Shown: in pieces, positions 54,822 to 63,293 of the stretch | How the letters are laid out: every line of letters begins with the position of its first letter | How positions within the stretch are numbered: position 1 is the stretch's first letter | From: Streptococcus gallolyticus subsp. gallolyticus DSM 16831 | Lineage (GTDB): Bacteria; Bacillota; Bacilli; Lactobacillales; Streptococcaceae | NCBI RefSeq assembly: GCF_002000985.1 | Contig: NZ_CP018822.1 | Coordinates: forward strand, 2,312,001-2,376,000 | Length of the DNA: 64,000 nucleotides | Direction of reading: 5' to 3' | Position numbers and translations under genes: made by a program | Notes under the pieces: model-generated | Databases searched by the model: none | Seen by the model: the letters and a program-made list of their open reading frames with translations, nothing else | What the model was told of the DNA's origin: nothing

Positions 54822-56099
54822 ATGGCTGATACTTTCAACTTTGATATTGATAAAATTGCTGAAAATGCGATTACAAAAACAGATAAAACAACTGAAATTA
54901 TTGTTTCAAGCGACACCAGCTCAACAGGACAAGTCTCATTCTACGACAAATTGTCACCTGAACAACAATCAGCAATTACAGCTAAAGCACCTGCTTTGGT
55001 TGATAATTTCGTTGCTGACCAAAATGCTCTTCTTGATTTTGGAACATCAGCTGTTGAGGAAGTCAACACGACTGTCAATCGCATTTTGTCAGAGCAAAAG
55101 AAACTTGAAATTCCTCAAGTAGATGAATTGCTCAAAAACACCAACCGCGAACTAAACGGCTTTATCGCCAAATACAAAGACGCTAAACCTGCTGAGCTTG
55201 AAAAGAAACCAAATTTCTTGCAAAAACTTTTCAAACAAGGTAAAGACACTTTGCAAGAATTCTATTTTGATTCGCAAAATATTGAACAAAAAATGGATGG
55301 CATGGCTGCCGCTGTTGTCAAACAAGAAGAAACCTTAGCACGTAACATTGTCTCTGCTGAAATGCTTATTGAGGACAATAACAAATCTATCGAAAATCTT
55401 GTCGGTGTCATTGCTTTCATCGAAGCCGCTCAAACCGAAGGTGCCAACCGTGCTAACCAATTGCAAAACGAAATTGCTACGCTTGATAGCGCAACGCCTG
55501 AATACCAAACAAAATCAGACGAATTGGCACGCATGACCGAAGTTATCAATACATTGGAACAACAACACACCGAATACCTCAGTCGCCTTTATGTCGCTTG
55601 GACAACAACGCCACAAATGCGCAACATGGTTAAAGTGTCATCAGATATGCGTCAAAAACTTGGTATGCTACGTCGCAACACCATTCCGACAATGAAATTG
55701 TCAATTGCCCAACTCGGTATTCTACAACAATCGGTCAAATCTGGCGTAACTGCTGATGCTATTGTCAATGCTAATAACGCTGCGCTTCAAATGCTTGCTG
55801 AAACAAGCAAAGAAGCCATTCCAATGCTCGAACGCACAGCACAAAGCCCAACCGTTTCAATCCAATCCGTGACCGCACTTGCTGAAAGCCTCGTCGAACA
55901 AAATAACGGCATTATTGCTGCAATCGACAACGGTCGAAAACAGCGTGCTCAACTCGAAGCAGCCGTTGTCAAATCTGCTGAGACAATCAACGATTCTGTT
56001 AAAATTCGTGACCAAAAAATCGTTGAAGCTCTCCTCAACGAAGGTAAAGAAAGCCAAGAAAAGGTCGAAAAGAAAGACGTCACACCAGAAAACGACTAA
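54822..56099 (+). CDS. telA: TelA-family toxic anion/cell-envelope resistance protein
   Basis: A 425-aa soluble, helical protein of the TelA/KlaA family. The family is named for tellurite resistance, but in Gram-positives it also affects resistance to cell-wall antibiotics and bacteriocins. Conserved parts include PNFLQKLFKQGKDTLQEF, DNNKSIENLVGVIAFIEAAQ and TTPQMRNMVKVSSDM. AAGGAGAATTC precedes the ATG. A terminator follows the stop. Confidence 0.92.
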   Translation: MADTFNFDIDKIAENAITKTDKTTEIIVSSDTSSTGQVSFYDKLSPEQQSAITAKAPALVDNFVADQNALLDFGTSAVEEVNTTVNRILSEQKKLEIPQVDELLKNTNRELNGFIAKYKDAKPAELEKKPNFLQKLFKQGKDTLQEFYFDSQNIEQKMDGMAAAVVKQEETLARNIVSAEMLIEDNNKSIENLVGVIAFIEAAQTEGANRANQLQNEIATLDSATPEYQTKSDELARMTEVINTLEQQHTEYLSRLYVAWTTTPQMRNMVKVSSDMRQKLGMLRRNTIPTMKLSIAQLGILQQSVKSGVTADAIVNANNAALQMLAETSKEAIPMLERTAQSPTVSIQSVTALAESLVEQNNGIIAAIDNGRKQRAQLEAAVVKSAETINDSVKIRDQKIVEALLNEGKESQEKVEKKDVTPEND

Positions 56100-56163
56100 G
56101 AGAATCGCCTAGTGTAATGCGAGCAACTCGCTATCAACTAACTGCAACATCATAAAAATTACC

Positions 56164-56202
56164 AACTGCCTTGCTCCTCACTTTAAGGAATAGGGCAGTT
56201 TT
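56164..56202 (+). terminator. telA terminator
   Basis: AACTGCC (56164-56170) pairs with GGCAGTT (56194-56200), followed by TTTAC. Confidence 0.8.
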
Positions 56203-56249
56203 ACTTTTCCAAACAAACTACCAGACTTAAAACCCTGATTTTCTCACAG

Positions 56250-56282
56250 ATGATTACGCTTTTACTAACCACAATACTAGCC
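56250..56282. repeat. 33-bp direct repeat, left copy
   Basis: A 33-bp sequence beginning ATGATTACGCTTTTAC and ending CACAATACTAGCC. It recurs at 63294-63326 with one base different (T to C at position 17). The two copies bracket the modified-peptide cluster. The right copy is the normal upstream region of hslO, so the left one probably arose with the insertion. The rest of 56100-56434 holds terminators and no gene. Confidence 0.9.
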
Positions 56283-56396
56283 AACTACATTCTAAAATTA
56301 AAAGGCAAGCTAGGAATTTCATAGAAATTCTATTTCTCATCCATTTTTCTTGTTATTAATCCAAAATAGACTTGAAGTCCAAGCCACGGCATAAAG

Positions 56397-56429
56397 AAAC
56401 GAAGCTGACATACGTGTTCAACTTCGTTT
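56397..56429 (-). terminator. terminator of the peptide cluster
   Basis: AAACGAAG (56397-56404) pairs with CTTCGTTT (56422-56429); a TTCTTT tract follows on the minus strand. It closes the regulator genes at the end of the cluster. Confidence 0.7.
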
Positions 56430-56434
56430 TATTC

Positions 56435-56833
56435 TTATAGTTGTTCTTTGAAACTATTCTTTTTTCTAATTAGTAGATTATTAACTTTAGTCAAATAACA
56501 TTTCCAAGCCACCAGACCAAACACAGTAAGTGGAATTCCAAGAATAACAAGGTCAATAGAAGCTCGTAAATCTGCCCCATTAATCTCTGCATAGAGTATT
56601 TCACAGACACTTGAAAGTAAAAATATCGTTATAATTTGTAAGTATCCATTTCTCTGAAAAATCAACGATGTATAAAATAAAGCATCTAATATGACTAATT
56701 CAATATAAGCAATAATTAAAAAAGAAATAAAGTTGAAAATTAAGCGATCTGAACCATTTAAAATTGCAAAATAAAGATTATATATTGCTCCAACACAAAT
56801 GATTATAGCTATCTTCCTTAAAACTTTTGACAT
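56435..56833 (-). CDS. DUF3021 membrane protein
   Basis: A 132-aa protein with four hydrophobic segments (IIICVGAIYNLYFAI, FISFLIIAYIELVILDALF, IITIFLLSSVCEI, LVILGIPLTVFGLVAW). It matches DUF3021 proteins, which are usually encoded with a LytTR regulator and may modulate it. It overlaps the LytTR stop by one base. Last gene of the cluster. Confidence 0.85.
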   Translation of the reverse strand: MSKVLRKIAIIICVGAIYNLYFAILNGSDRLIFNFISFLIIAYIELVILDALFYTSLIFQRNGYLQIITIFLLSSVCEILYAEINGADLRASIDLVILGIPLTVFGLVAWKCYLTKVNNLLIRKKNSFKEQL

Positions 56834-57348
56834 TAAGCCTCCAAATATTCTAAAAATTGTTTCTTATATTTACGAGTGACAACTAGCTCTTGACCATCAC
56901 TCAATGCAATTAATATTTTCCCATTTAGAGCTGGAAGAATTTTTTCAACAGCTAAAATATTAACGACAAATGATTTACTAATCCTAACATAAAATCTACT
57001 AAATTCTTCTACCTCATAGAGTCTATTTTTTAGCAGAACTGTCATATCGGAAGAATAAGCGTAAACTTTATCTCCAATTCCTTCAAAATAAAGAATACTT
57101 TTATAATCACATTTAACTAAAATATCACCATAGCCATCTTCCTGCTTATAACCAATAATATGTCGATAACTAGGGTGAAAATTTGTTTCAAAAAAATCAA
57201 TAACTTCCTTGTCAGAATAATTGCCAAAAATAAGTGAAATATCCTTAGGTGACTTTTCATCAATAACAACTGAAAGAGGTAAATCCTTCCAAGCTGCCAA
57301 TCTTTTTTTAAGTTCTAAAATATCACCAAAATATTTTTTTATTTCCAT
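56833..57348 (-). CDS. LytTR-domain transcriptional regulator
   Basis: A 171-aa regulator without a receiver domain. The C-terminal LytTR DNA-binding domain (about 70-171) has ILYFEGIGDKVYAYSSD, the RLYEVEEFSRFYVRISKSFVVN stretch and the DGQELVVTRKYKKQFLEYL end. The N-terminal part is short and of no known type. Paired with DUF3021. The promoter of the cluster carries a 9-N12-9 direct repeat of LytTR type, so autoregulation is likely. Confidence 0.88.
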   Translation of the reverse strand: MEIKKYFGDILELKKRLAAWKDLPLSVVIDEKSPKDISLIFGNYSDKEVIDFFETNFHPSYRHIIGYKQEDGYGDILVKCDYKSILYFEGIGDKVYAYSSDMTVLLKNRLYEVEEFSRFYVRISKSFVVNILAVEKILPALNGKILIALSDGQELVVTRKYKKQFLEYLEA

Positions 57349-57360
57349 AAACAATTCTTT

Positions 57361-58104
57361 CTAATTCATTTGTTCTCTCTTTTGTAAATAGACATATAGC
57401 AGAGTAAAAATAACAAAGTATGCTAGTAAATTTCCAACTGAATTAAAAGCTAATCTTTTATGCGCCAACAGACACCACCCAAGCTTAGCATAATTATAAG
57501 ATGGTAAAAGTACTGCTAAATGTGACAAAAATTTTGGCATTGCTGCAACTGGCATCCATAGCCCTCCCAAAAAAGATAACATCAAATATAAAATTGTCCC
57601 TATGGGTTGTGATAAACTTCCTAGTCTACCAATTAATAGTGCTAACATTAAAAAAACGACACTAGCTAAATTTAAAACTAGTCCTATTTTTAACGACAAT
57701 ACCAATCCCAAGTTAATATCTTTATAGAAAAATGCTAAAACAAACATCAAAAAAGTAAAAAACAATGATATTGTTAAGTAAGAAAAAATATGACTTAATC
57801 CATAATAAAAGTAATTAACAGGGGAAACTCGTATATAAGTGTACCATTTTTTACTTCGTTCATCTGCAACCTTTGTCCCTAAAAGATTAATAGCATTTCC
57901 CATGATACCAAATGAAATCATTGAAATCAAGCAATATTCCGACCAAGGAACACCGTTAACATTAGCATTATTTGGAAATATCGCTGTGTAAACAATATAA
58001 AATAGTATCGGTAAAGCTATAATGAAAAAGACATATTTTATATCTCTAAAAACACGTTTTATATCAAGAAGAATCAAGAATATCATATTACGAACATCAA
58101 TCAT
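57361..58104 (-). CDS. ABC-2 type permease of the peptide exporter
   Basis: A 247-aa membrane protein with six hydrophobic segments, in the ABC-2 family used by drug and bacteriocin exporters such as SagH/SagI. It begins MIDVRNMIFLILLDIKRVFRD. GGAGGT supports ATG 58104, and the start overlaps the ATPase stop by 8 bp. It likely exports the modified peptide or gives self-protection. Confidence 0.85.
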   Translation of the reverse strand: MIDVRNMIFLILLDIKRVFRDIKYVFFIIALPILFYIVYTAIFPNNANVNGVPWSEYCLISMISFGIMGNAINLLGTKVADERSKKWYTYIRVSPVNYFYYGLSHIFSYLTISLFFTFLMFVLAFFYKDINLGLVLSLKIGLVLNLASVVFLMLALLIGRLGSLSQPIGTILYLMLSFLGGLWMPVAAMPKFLSHLAVLLPSYNYAKLGWCLLAHKRLAFNSVGNLLAYFVIFTLLYVYLQKREQMN

Positions 58105-58963
58105 TTTCCAAAACCTCCATAAATAATTCACGCAATGTCTTTTGTTTTTTGTTCAACAATCTAACAGAAATATGATTATCAAAAACAACAGTATCTATAT
58201 CGGAATCGGTAAAAAGGAGCTCGTCATTTTCATATTTAAAAATCAAATGATTCATTGCTTCTAATCGTTTTTCAGTTATACTTGATTTTTCTAGACTATA
58301 TAAGGAATTATTCTGCAACTGCTTATTGATATCCACCATTTTATGATCCAACTTAATAAAGCCTTTGTCTAATACAACAATTCTGTTGCAAAACTCTGAT
58401 ACCTCTTCTAAATCATGGCTAATTAGAATAATTGTCAAATCAGATTCAAAAGAAAAATTGATTAAGGTATCCCAAAAAGCTCTCTTCGATACAATGTCCA
58501 TTCCCACAGTTGGTTCATCCAAAATTAAAATTTTAGGATTACTTGCGATTGCTGTCGCGAATTGCGCCCTTCTTTGTTGCCCACCTGATAAAGTATTACA
58601 ATATTTATGACGCTCATTAGATAAATTAACAGCTTCTAAAATTTCTTCTGAAGTTTTTGAACTGTTAGAAAAGCGCCTAATCATATCAATCCATTCGATA
58701 ACTTTCATACGTTCAGGTACCGAAATTTCTTGAAGCATAACTCCAGCATCCTTTTTTACATTAAAATTTCGAATAACTTCACCTTCATCTTGAGTAATTA
58801 GTCCTAATAAAATTTTTGTTAAAGTTGATTTTCCTTCTCCATTTAGTCCCAAAAATCCAACAATATCTCCCTTATTAACGGTTAAATCAACTCCTTTTAG
58901 AACCTTTTTTTCTCCAAAAGACTTTTTTATCCGTGTTAATCTAAAAAGTTCTTCACTTACCAC
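58097..58963 (-). CDS. ABC transporter ATPase of the peptide exporter
   Basis: A 289-aa ATPase. Walker A GLNGEGKST, signature LSGGQQRRAQFATAIASNP and Walker B ILILDEPTVGMD are present. The start is GTG 58963, with GGAGGG ahead; no ATG is available close by. It plays the part of SagG. It overlaps the end of the M16-like gene by 11 bp. Confidence 0.88.
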   Translation of the reverse strand: MVSEELFRLTRIKKSFGEKKVLKGVDLTVNKGDIVGFLGLNGEGKSTLTKILLGLITQDEGEVIRNFNVKKDAGVMLQEISVPERMKVIEWIDMIRRFSNSSKTSEEILEAVNLSNERHKYCNTLSGGQQRRAQFATAIASNPKILILDEPTVGMDIVSKRAFWDTLINFSFESDLTIILISHDLEEVSEFCNRIVVLDKGFIKLDHKMVDINKQLQNNSLYSLEKSSITEKRLEAMNHLIFKYENDELLFTDSDIDTVVFDNHISVRLLNKKQKTLRELFMEVLEND

Positions 58964-59936
58964 AATTCCCTCCAAGTAAACAAATTATTTTTTTAATAAA
59001 ATCTTTTTGTGTCTGATTATACAGCGGTTCACTTGTTTTAGCGAACTCATCACTAAGGTATAACGCAACTAGGTCTTCTTTAAATTCAAGTATTTTGCTA
59101 TTTGTACCAATTCTAATAGGGATATAATCATAACCTCTATAAATCTCTTCTAAGTATTTAACAACTTTACTCTCAAAATTTTTTATTAGCTGATTTTCTG
59201 ATACAACAATATATAGTTCTACATACTTTTTATAATACTTACAAAAACAAAACGAGTAATATATTCCTAAGTTGCGGAACTTATGCATTTTTTGATTAAT
59301 AGTATTTGTAAAATCCTGTAAGAAATAAATACTACTCAAATTAGGAAATTCAGTCATTGGTATCATCATGTAACGGTAAAAGAAATTAACGCCATTATAA
59401 GGAACCATTCCTTTGTCCACATGCGTTTCTCTTTTTGAATCTTTATTGATGAGAAAGTTCTTTCTAAAGTTTGAAGAGCTAGAAACTCCTTCACTACACA
59501 ATAGGTAACTAAAATTATTAATTAACTGAAAAGCATCATAAAATTCTAGAAAAGTCAGTTCATAATTTTCTTTCTTACCCTTAATAGTTTCTAACAGTGC
59601 TCCAGAAGTCTGATTTGATAGAGCATCTTCTTGTTTTATTTCTGATAAGGCTAACTTAAAACCTGATTCCGTCAACCACTTTTGTGAATTTATAAAATCA
59701 CTCAATTGATCTAAATTAAAAGTTTTATCAAAACATTGAAATTTAATATAATCACATGTTGTTACAGCCCTTAACTTTGAATCTAAAAACGGGTATAAAT
59801 TAATTATCTCACGCATCACCATGTGTTCAATGCAATGGAATTGTTTTTGCCCAAAAGATGGTGTTGTTTGAAAAATAAAATATAAGGTATTGTAAGGAAA
59901 TAATGTTCCCCGCTTCAAAGAATACATCTCTACCAT
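58953..59936 (-). CDS. M16-like metalloprotease candidate (leader peptidase?)
   Basis: A 327-aa protein. FHCIEHMV near residues 33-40 is an HxxEH motif, the inverted zinc motif of M16 peptidases, and LALSEIKQED about 60 residues later resembles the family's third ligand region (SEI.Q.). Only a single M16-like domain is present, so it may need a partner or be degenerate. It overlaps the SagB-like gene stop by 7 bp. In the sag operon this place is held by SagE, a CAAX membrane protease; here an M16 enzyme probably removes the leader. Confidence 0.65.
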   Translation of the reverse strand: MVEMYSLKRGTLFPYNTLYFIFQTTPSFGQKQFHCIEHMVMREIINLYPFLDSKLRAVTTCDYIKFQCFDKTFNLDQLSDFINSQKWLTESGFKLALSEIKQEDALSNQTSGALLETIKGKKENYELTFLEFYDAFQLINNFSYLLCSEGVSSSSNFRKNFLINKDSKRETHVDKGMVPYNGVNFFYRYMMIPMTEFPNLSSIYFLQDFTNTINQKMHKFRNLGIYYSFCFCKYYKKYVELYIVVSENQLIKNFESKVVKYLEEIYRGYDYIPIRIGTNSKILEFKEDLVALYLSDEFAKTSEPLYNQTQKDFIKKIICLLGGNCGK

Positions 59937-60745
59937 GTTCCCCAACTCCCATCTTTAGTAATAAATAGACAATTCACTAAACTTTCATTAACTCCATCAA
60001 TTCCTAATACTTTTTCAACTTTAAAATCATCTGTTCCACCAATAAAAGTACTAACTAGATTATATTTTGTTGCAACCAATGATATATTCTGAGCCATTGC
60101 CCCTGCTTCTAATAGTAAGTATCTATAGGCACGCGCATCATATTTAAAAGTCATACGATTAAAAATAGCAGTTGTAAAGAAAATAACAGACGGATTTTCT
60201 AAATTTTGTAACATCATGATATATGAACCAATATCAAATACTTCTTCATCGTCAGAAATGAGTTCAATAGCATTAAGAGATGGTCTATAATGGTATAATC
60301 CTCTTTTTATTTTTCCACAATCCTCTAAAATCAAACCGTATAATTCTAGTGGATACAATGCTCCTCCTGATGGTGTTACACGTGTTCCTTTACAATTCAC
60401 CCCATATCCAGACCAAAACAAATCAGAAACAATCTTTTCTGTTAAAGCACTTGATTTTATAGGAATTTTAACTTGAGAACGCCTATAATATAAACTTCGC
60501 ATTAAGGTATCATCTGTTCGTTTTTTTAAAGTAATTTTTGGAAAAAGCGGATATTGTTTTTCTACAAACGAACTCGCTTTTAAAAAGTTAGGATTATTTA
60601 ATAAAACCCTTGATTGAAACATATTTCTCAGCAAATACTTTTTACTATGCTTTGTATTTTGGTGAAATAATTGTAATAACTTATTGTTCTGAGAAATTTT
60701 TTGAGCATAATGATTACTAATCATTGTAAATTTAAAATTTTCCAT
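59930..60745 (-). CDS. SagB-like nitroreductase-fold dehydrogenase
   Basis: A 271-aa FMN enzyme of the McbC/SagB family that oxidizes thiazolines and oxazolines to thiazoles and oxazoles. Motifs: YYRRSQ, TPSGGALYPLELYGL, RAYRYLLLEAGAMAQNI and the FIGGTDD/ LGIDG end. It lies right behind the YcaO gene and overlaps the M16-like gene. Confidence 0.9.
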   Translation of the reverse strand: MENFKFTMISNHYAQKISQNNKLLQLFHQNTKHSKKYLLRNMFQSRVLLNNPNFLKASSFVEKQYPLFPKITLKKRTDDTLMRSLYYRRSQVKIPIKSSALTEKIVSDLFWSGYGVNCKGTRVTPSGGALYPLELYGLILEDCGKIKRGLYHYRPSLNAIELISDDEEVFDIGSYIMMLQNLENPSVIFFTTAIFNRMTFKYDARAYRYLLLEAGAMAQNISLVATKYNLVSTFIGGTDDFKVEKVLGIDGVNESLVNCLFITKDGSWGTW

Positions 60746-60753
60746 ATTTACTC

Positions 60754-61968
60754 CTAAGGGAATGGATGTGGCACAAGCGGCTGAGGGTTATGGAGTTCTT
60801 CGGCTGTTCGTTTCCCTTGTAAAATTAAATTCTGATCAATTTCTTCTAAACGTTCTGATTTTAAAATATCAATAAAATTTGGCTCAATATCTAACATATT
60901 AGGAATCAAAGTTTTTCCAACAAGCCACTTAAATGAGCGCAATTCACAAGAAGTAACATCCACAAAATAAACTGCTTTGCCAATTCTTTTCACAGCATTA
61001 ATAAAAAATTCAGCAATTTTTTTATCATCATCTGATTTGTGTTCATTAGGAATTTTAAAGGTACCACCATTATCTAAAAAAGCTAAATGTTTTGTCATGT
61101 TATCAGAAATATATAGTAATGAATGGTCTTGATATTCTTTGATTTTTGAATAATCTTCAAAATTTTCTCGCTTACTATCTAGAATTAATGCTGCGTATCC
61201 AATAATACTTTGAGATAATTCAATCAATGTCTTTTCACAAGCTTCTAACCATGTTTTTCTAACACTCGCTCCCACAACACAGCCTCCATTTGGGAAAGAA
61301 GCTATACCAAATATTGCAGGAACCTCCCAATCCATTTCCATTTGATAAAGTTTAAAATTAATATAAGGGGATTTAATGTATTTATTAAAAAAATTTTTTA
61401 AGGTTTCATTTTCTTCGATAAGTATTCTACGGCAGGGCAACTGCCTACGCCAAATGTACTGGAATGCATCACGTTCTAATATTTCTGCTATCCCTTTCCA
61501 CAAACATTGATTTAGATTTTCTCCACAAGCAGCTCCAGTCGAAGTAGTAATCCATGCTTTATCATTGCTTCTATATGTCAAATAAACACTATCTACTGGC
61601 ACACCAACTTCTGAATTATGAATACAATCAATCGCCTTCATCCACTGATAATGCTCTATACAACTATCGGCATTTGGATTAAAAACCGTTGGGGCAATTT
61701 GGGTAAGGACATCTGAGTAGTTAATCTTTTCTCTTGGGTGAAGACATGAATACCGTTCAATATACTCACCAATAGCCGAATTTTCTGCAGCTTGCGCTGT
61801 AACTCCTGCGCCACTTGCATTAAAACCTGCTGTAAAATAATTCCCCCCAAAAGCCATTTTCACATGTATCCGTGGCAACCCAGCAAAAGTTGGCAAATTA
61901 TAAATATTCTTTATTAAACCGTATTTCTCATCAACAAATATAGAATTATCTGCTTTAGTTACTGTCAT
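60754..61968 (-). CDS. YcaO cyclodehydratase (SagD-like)
   Basis: A 404-aa YcaO enzyme that uses ATP to activate backbone amides so that Cys, Ser or Thr side chains form azoline rings. ATP-binding residues lie in AENSAIGEYIERY (61-73) and WKGIAEILERDAFQYIW. The C-terminus ends in PQPLVPHPFP, the Pro-rich tail of azoline-forming YcaO proteins. Its start overlaps the stop of the SagC-like gene as ATGA. Confidence 0.93.
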   Translation of the reverse strand: MTVTKADNSIFVDEKYGLIKNIYNLPTFAGLPRIHVKMAFGGNYFTAGFNASGAGVTAQAAENSAIGEYIERYSCLHPREKINYSDVLTQIAPTVFNPNADSCIEHYQWMKAIDCIHNSEVGVPVDSVYLTYRSNDKAWITTSTGAACGENLNQCLWKGIAEILERDAFQYIWRRQLPCRRILIEENETLKNFFNKYIKSPYINFKLYQMEMDWEVPAIFGIASFPNGGCVVGASVRKTWLEACEKTLIELSQSIIGYAALILDSKRENFEDYSKIKEYQDHSLLYISDNMTKHLAFLDNGGTFKIPNEHKSDDDKKIAEFFINAVKRIGKAVYFVDVTSCELRSFKWLVGKTLIPNMLDIEPNFIDILKSERLEEIDQNLILQGKRTAEELHNPQPLVPHPFP

Positions 61969-62834
61969 TTTAAGTTCACCTCAAAAATCTGCTCATTTTG
62001 TTCGCTAGCAGGGAAACAAAGCTCACATTCTGGATGCTTCAACAAATAATGCTCTTCCCACATTCCCTCTAAAAATTGATAAGAAAGAACCTTCTGAACA
62101 TTTTCAATCTCAATTGCTACCTCTTGAGAATTCAAAATTTGTTTTACCACTTGCGCCTCTAAAAAAGAGAAACCAAGATTTAAGATTTCACTTGTGATAA
62201 CTTCCTCGTTTCTATCCGAGATAGCTGTAAATTTAGATAAAATATGACCATAAAAGTTATTATCTAACTCATGCAATCTCATACATTTTAAACAAGATGT
62301 TTGATTGGGAATAGTATAAGGACCAACTATGACCTCAAATTTTGAAAACAACAAACTATTGTAAGGAATACCTTTCTCAAACATGATTTCATTTAATTCG
62401 AGATAATGTTTTGTATTGTCTTCCCTACCAATTATCAATCCAAAATCATATTTTTCTGAATCATCACTGCCTATTTCCAACTTTTTAAAACGTGATGGGA
62501 AATGATTTAAATAGATATCAACTAAATCAGATTCACCACAGATACCAATCGTATAGTCTGAGAAAGAACTCTGTTTTTTCCCTAACCCCATATCCTTCAA
62601 CTGTTCTTCAAATGTTTCAGGCTCTGAAAATGCCTTAATAGAATTTAAAAAATTCAACAATTGAGACTTCAGGGGAGATTTTTGATTATCGATAGTAAAA
62701 TTTCCTTCTTGAATTTCATTCCAATACTTAATAAATAAAGTATCTGAAATATTTTTAAACTCGTAGATATTAGATTTATCCTTAACGTAGATTTTATTAT
62801 TTTTATCAACTATATAATTTATATCACTTCTCAT
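61965..62834 (-). CDS. SagC-like cyclodehydratase partner (leader-binding, E1-like)
   Basis: A 289-aa protein of the TOMM E1-like/ThiF group. Four Cys (C181, C184 and C270, C273) make the structural zinc site. The N-terminal part (about 1-80) fits a peptide-binding winged helix. It brings the precursor to the YcaO enzyme. AGTGGG is a weak ribosome site. A hairpin terminator and 96 bp separate it from the precursor gene. Confidence 0.87.
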   Translation of the reverse strand: MRSDINYIVDKNNKIYVKDKSNIYEFKNISDTLFIKYWNEIQEGNFTIDNQKSPLKSQLLNFLNSIKAFSEPETFEEQLKDMGLGKKQSSFSDYTIGICGESDLVDIYLNHFPSRFKKLEIGSDDSEKYDFGLIIGREDNTKHYLELNEIMFEKGIPYNSLLFSKFEVIVGPYTIPNQTSCLKCMRLHELDNNFYGHILSKFTAISDRNEEVITSEILNLGFSFLEAQVVKQILNSQEVAIEIENVQKVLSYQFLEGMWEEHYLLKHPECELCFPASEQNEQIFEVNLK

Positions 62835-62855
62835 TTTTTACCCACTTATAACCAT

Positions 62856-62900
62856 AAAAAAAGTGCTATAGGTAAAAACAGCTTCAAACTATAGCACTTT
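62856..62900 (-). terminator. read-through terminator between precursor and enzyme genes
   Basis: A perfect 12-bp stem, AAAGTGCTATAG (62860-62871)/CTATAGCACTTT (62889-62900), followed by a seven-T tract on the minus strand. It lies 31 bp after the precursor stop. A similar terminator follows sagA in the streptolysin S operon and makes the precursor message more abundant than the rest. Confidence 0.85.
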
Positions 62901-62930
62901 CTGTTTACAACTACATCTGCATAGGTCTGA

Positions 62931-63071
62931 TTAGACGCAACAGCAACAACATGGACAGCAGCATAGGGTAACGCTCCAGTTCATTTGATCACTAGCCAAA
63001 AAGTCATCTGTATCCAATTTTTGAACTTCTAAACCAACTTTTTGATAATCATTCAGTTCTAGTTGTTCCAT
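62931..63071 (-). CDS. streptolysin-S-like peptide precursor
   Basis: A 46-aa precursor. Residues 1-30 are an acidic leader (MEQLELNDYQ at the start, LDTDDFLASDQM at the end); the tail NWSVTLCCCPCCCCCV carries eight Cys, one Ser and one Thr in 16 residues that could become thiazoles and oxazoles. AAAGGGGAGAG precedes the ATG. It is too short for routine gene calling. The tail is simpler and shorter than SagA, with no Gly-rich tail. Modification sites and activity cannot be read from sequence. Confidence 0.88.
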   Translation of the reverse strand: MEQLELNDYQKVGLEVQKLDTDDFLASDQMNWSVTLCCCPCCCCCV

Positions 63072-63086
63072 AGATCTCTCCCCTTT

Positions 63087-63164
63087 CTAAAACAAGAACA
63101 AAATACCATAAATCAAACCGTACAAAATGCTAAAAGCGATTATTAACCTCTTATACTTTTCCAT
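63087..63164 (-). CDS. small hydrophobic peptide ahead of the precursor
   Basis: A 25-codon ORF, MEKYKRLIIAFSILY then a hydrophobic end. AGAGGA sits about eight bases before the ATG, and the stop is 15 bp ahead of the precursor start codon. It would form one membrane helix. It may be an immunity or export helper peptide, or a translation-coupling leader. No family recognised. Confidence 0.5.
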   Translation of the reverse strand: MEKYKRLIIAFSILYGLIYGILFLF

Positions 63165-63208
63165 ACAATATCCTCTTCTCATCTAGATTTGTCATCTCTG
63201 ACAATTTT

Positions 63209-63277
63209 ATTGTACAACTGATTTTTTCTATTTGGAATTTTTTCAATATAAGATGCTAAATTCTAACAATAAGATGC
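63209..63277 (-). promoter_or_regulatory. cluster promoter with LytTR-type direct repeat
   Basis: GCATCTTAT (minus strand) occurs at 63269-63277 and 63248-63256: two perfect 9-bp repeats with 12 bp between them, start-to-start 21 bp. A -10 TACAAT (63209-63214) is 33 bp beyond the nearer repeat and no good -35 exists. This is the architecture of ComE/BlpR/LytTR-activated bacteriocin promoters. The transcript would start about 40 bp before the small hydrophobic ORF. Confidence 0.75.
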
Positions 63278-63293
63278 ATTTTAATACTCTTTT

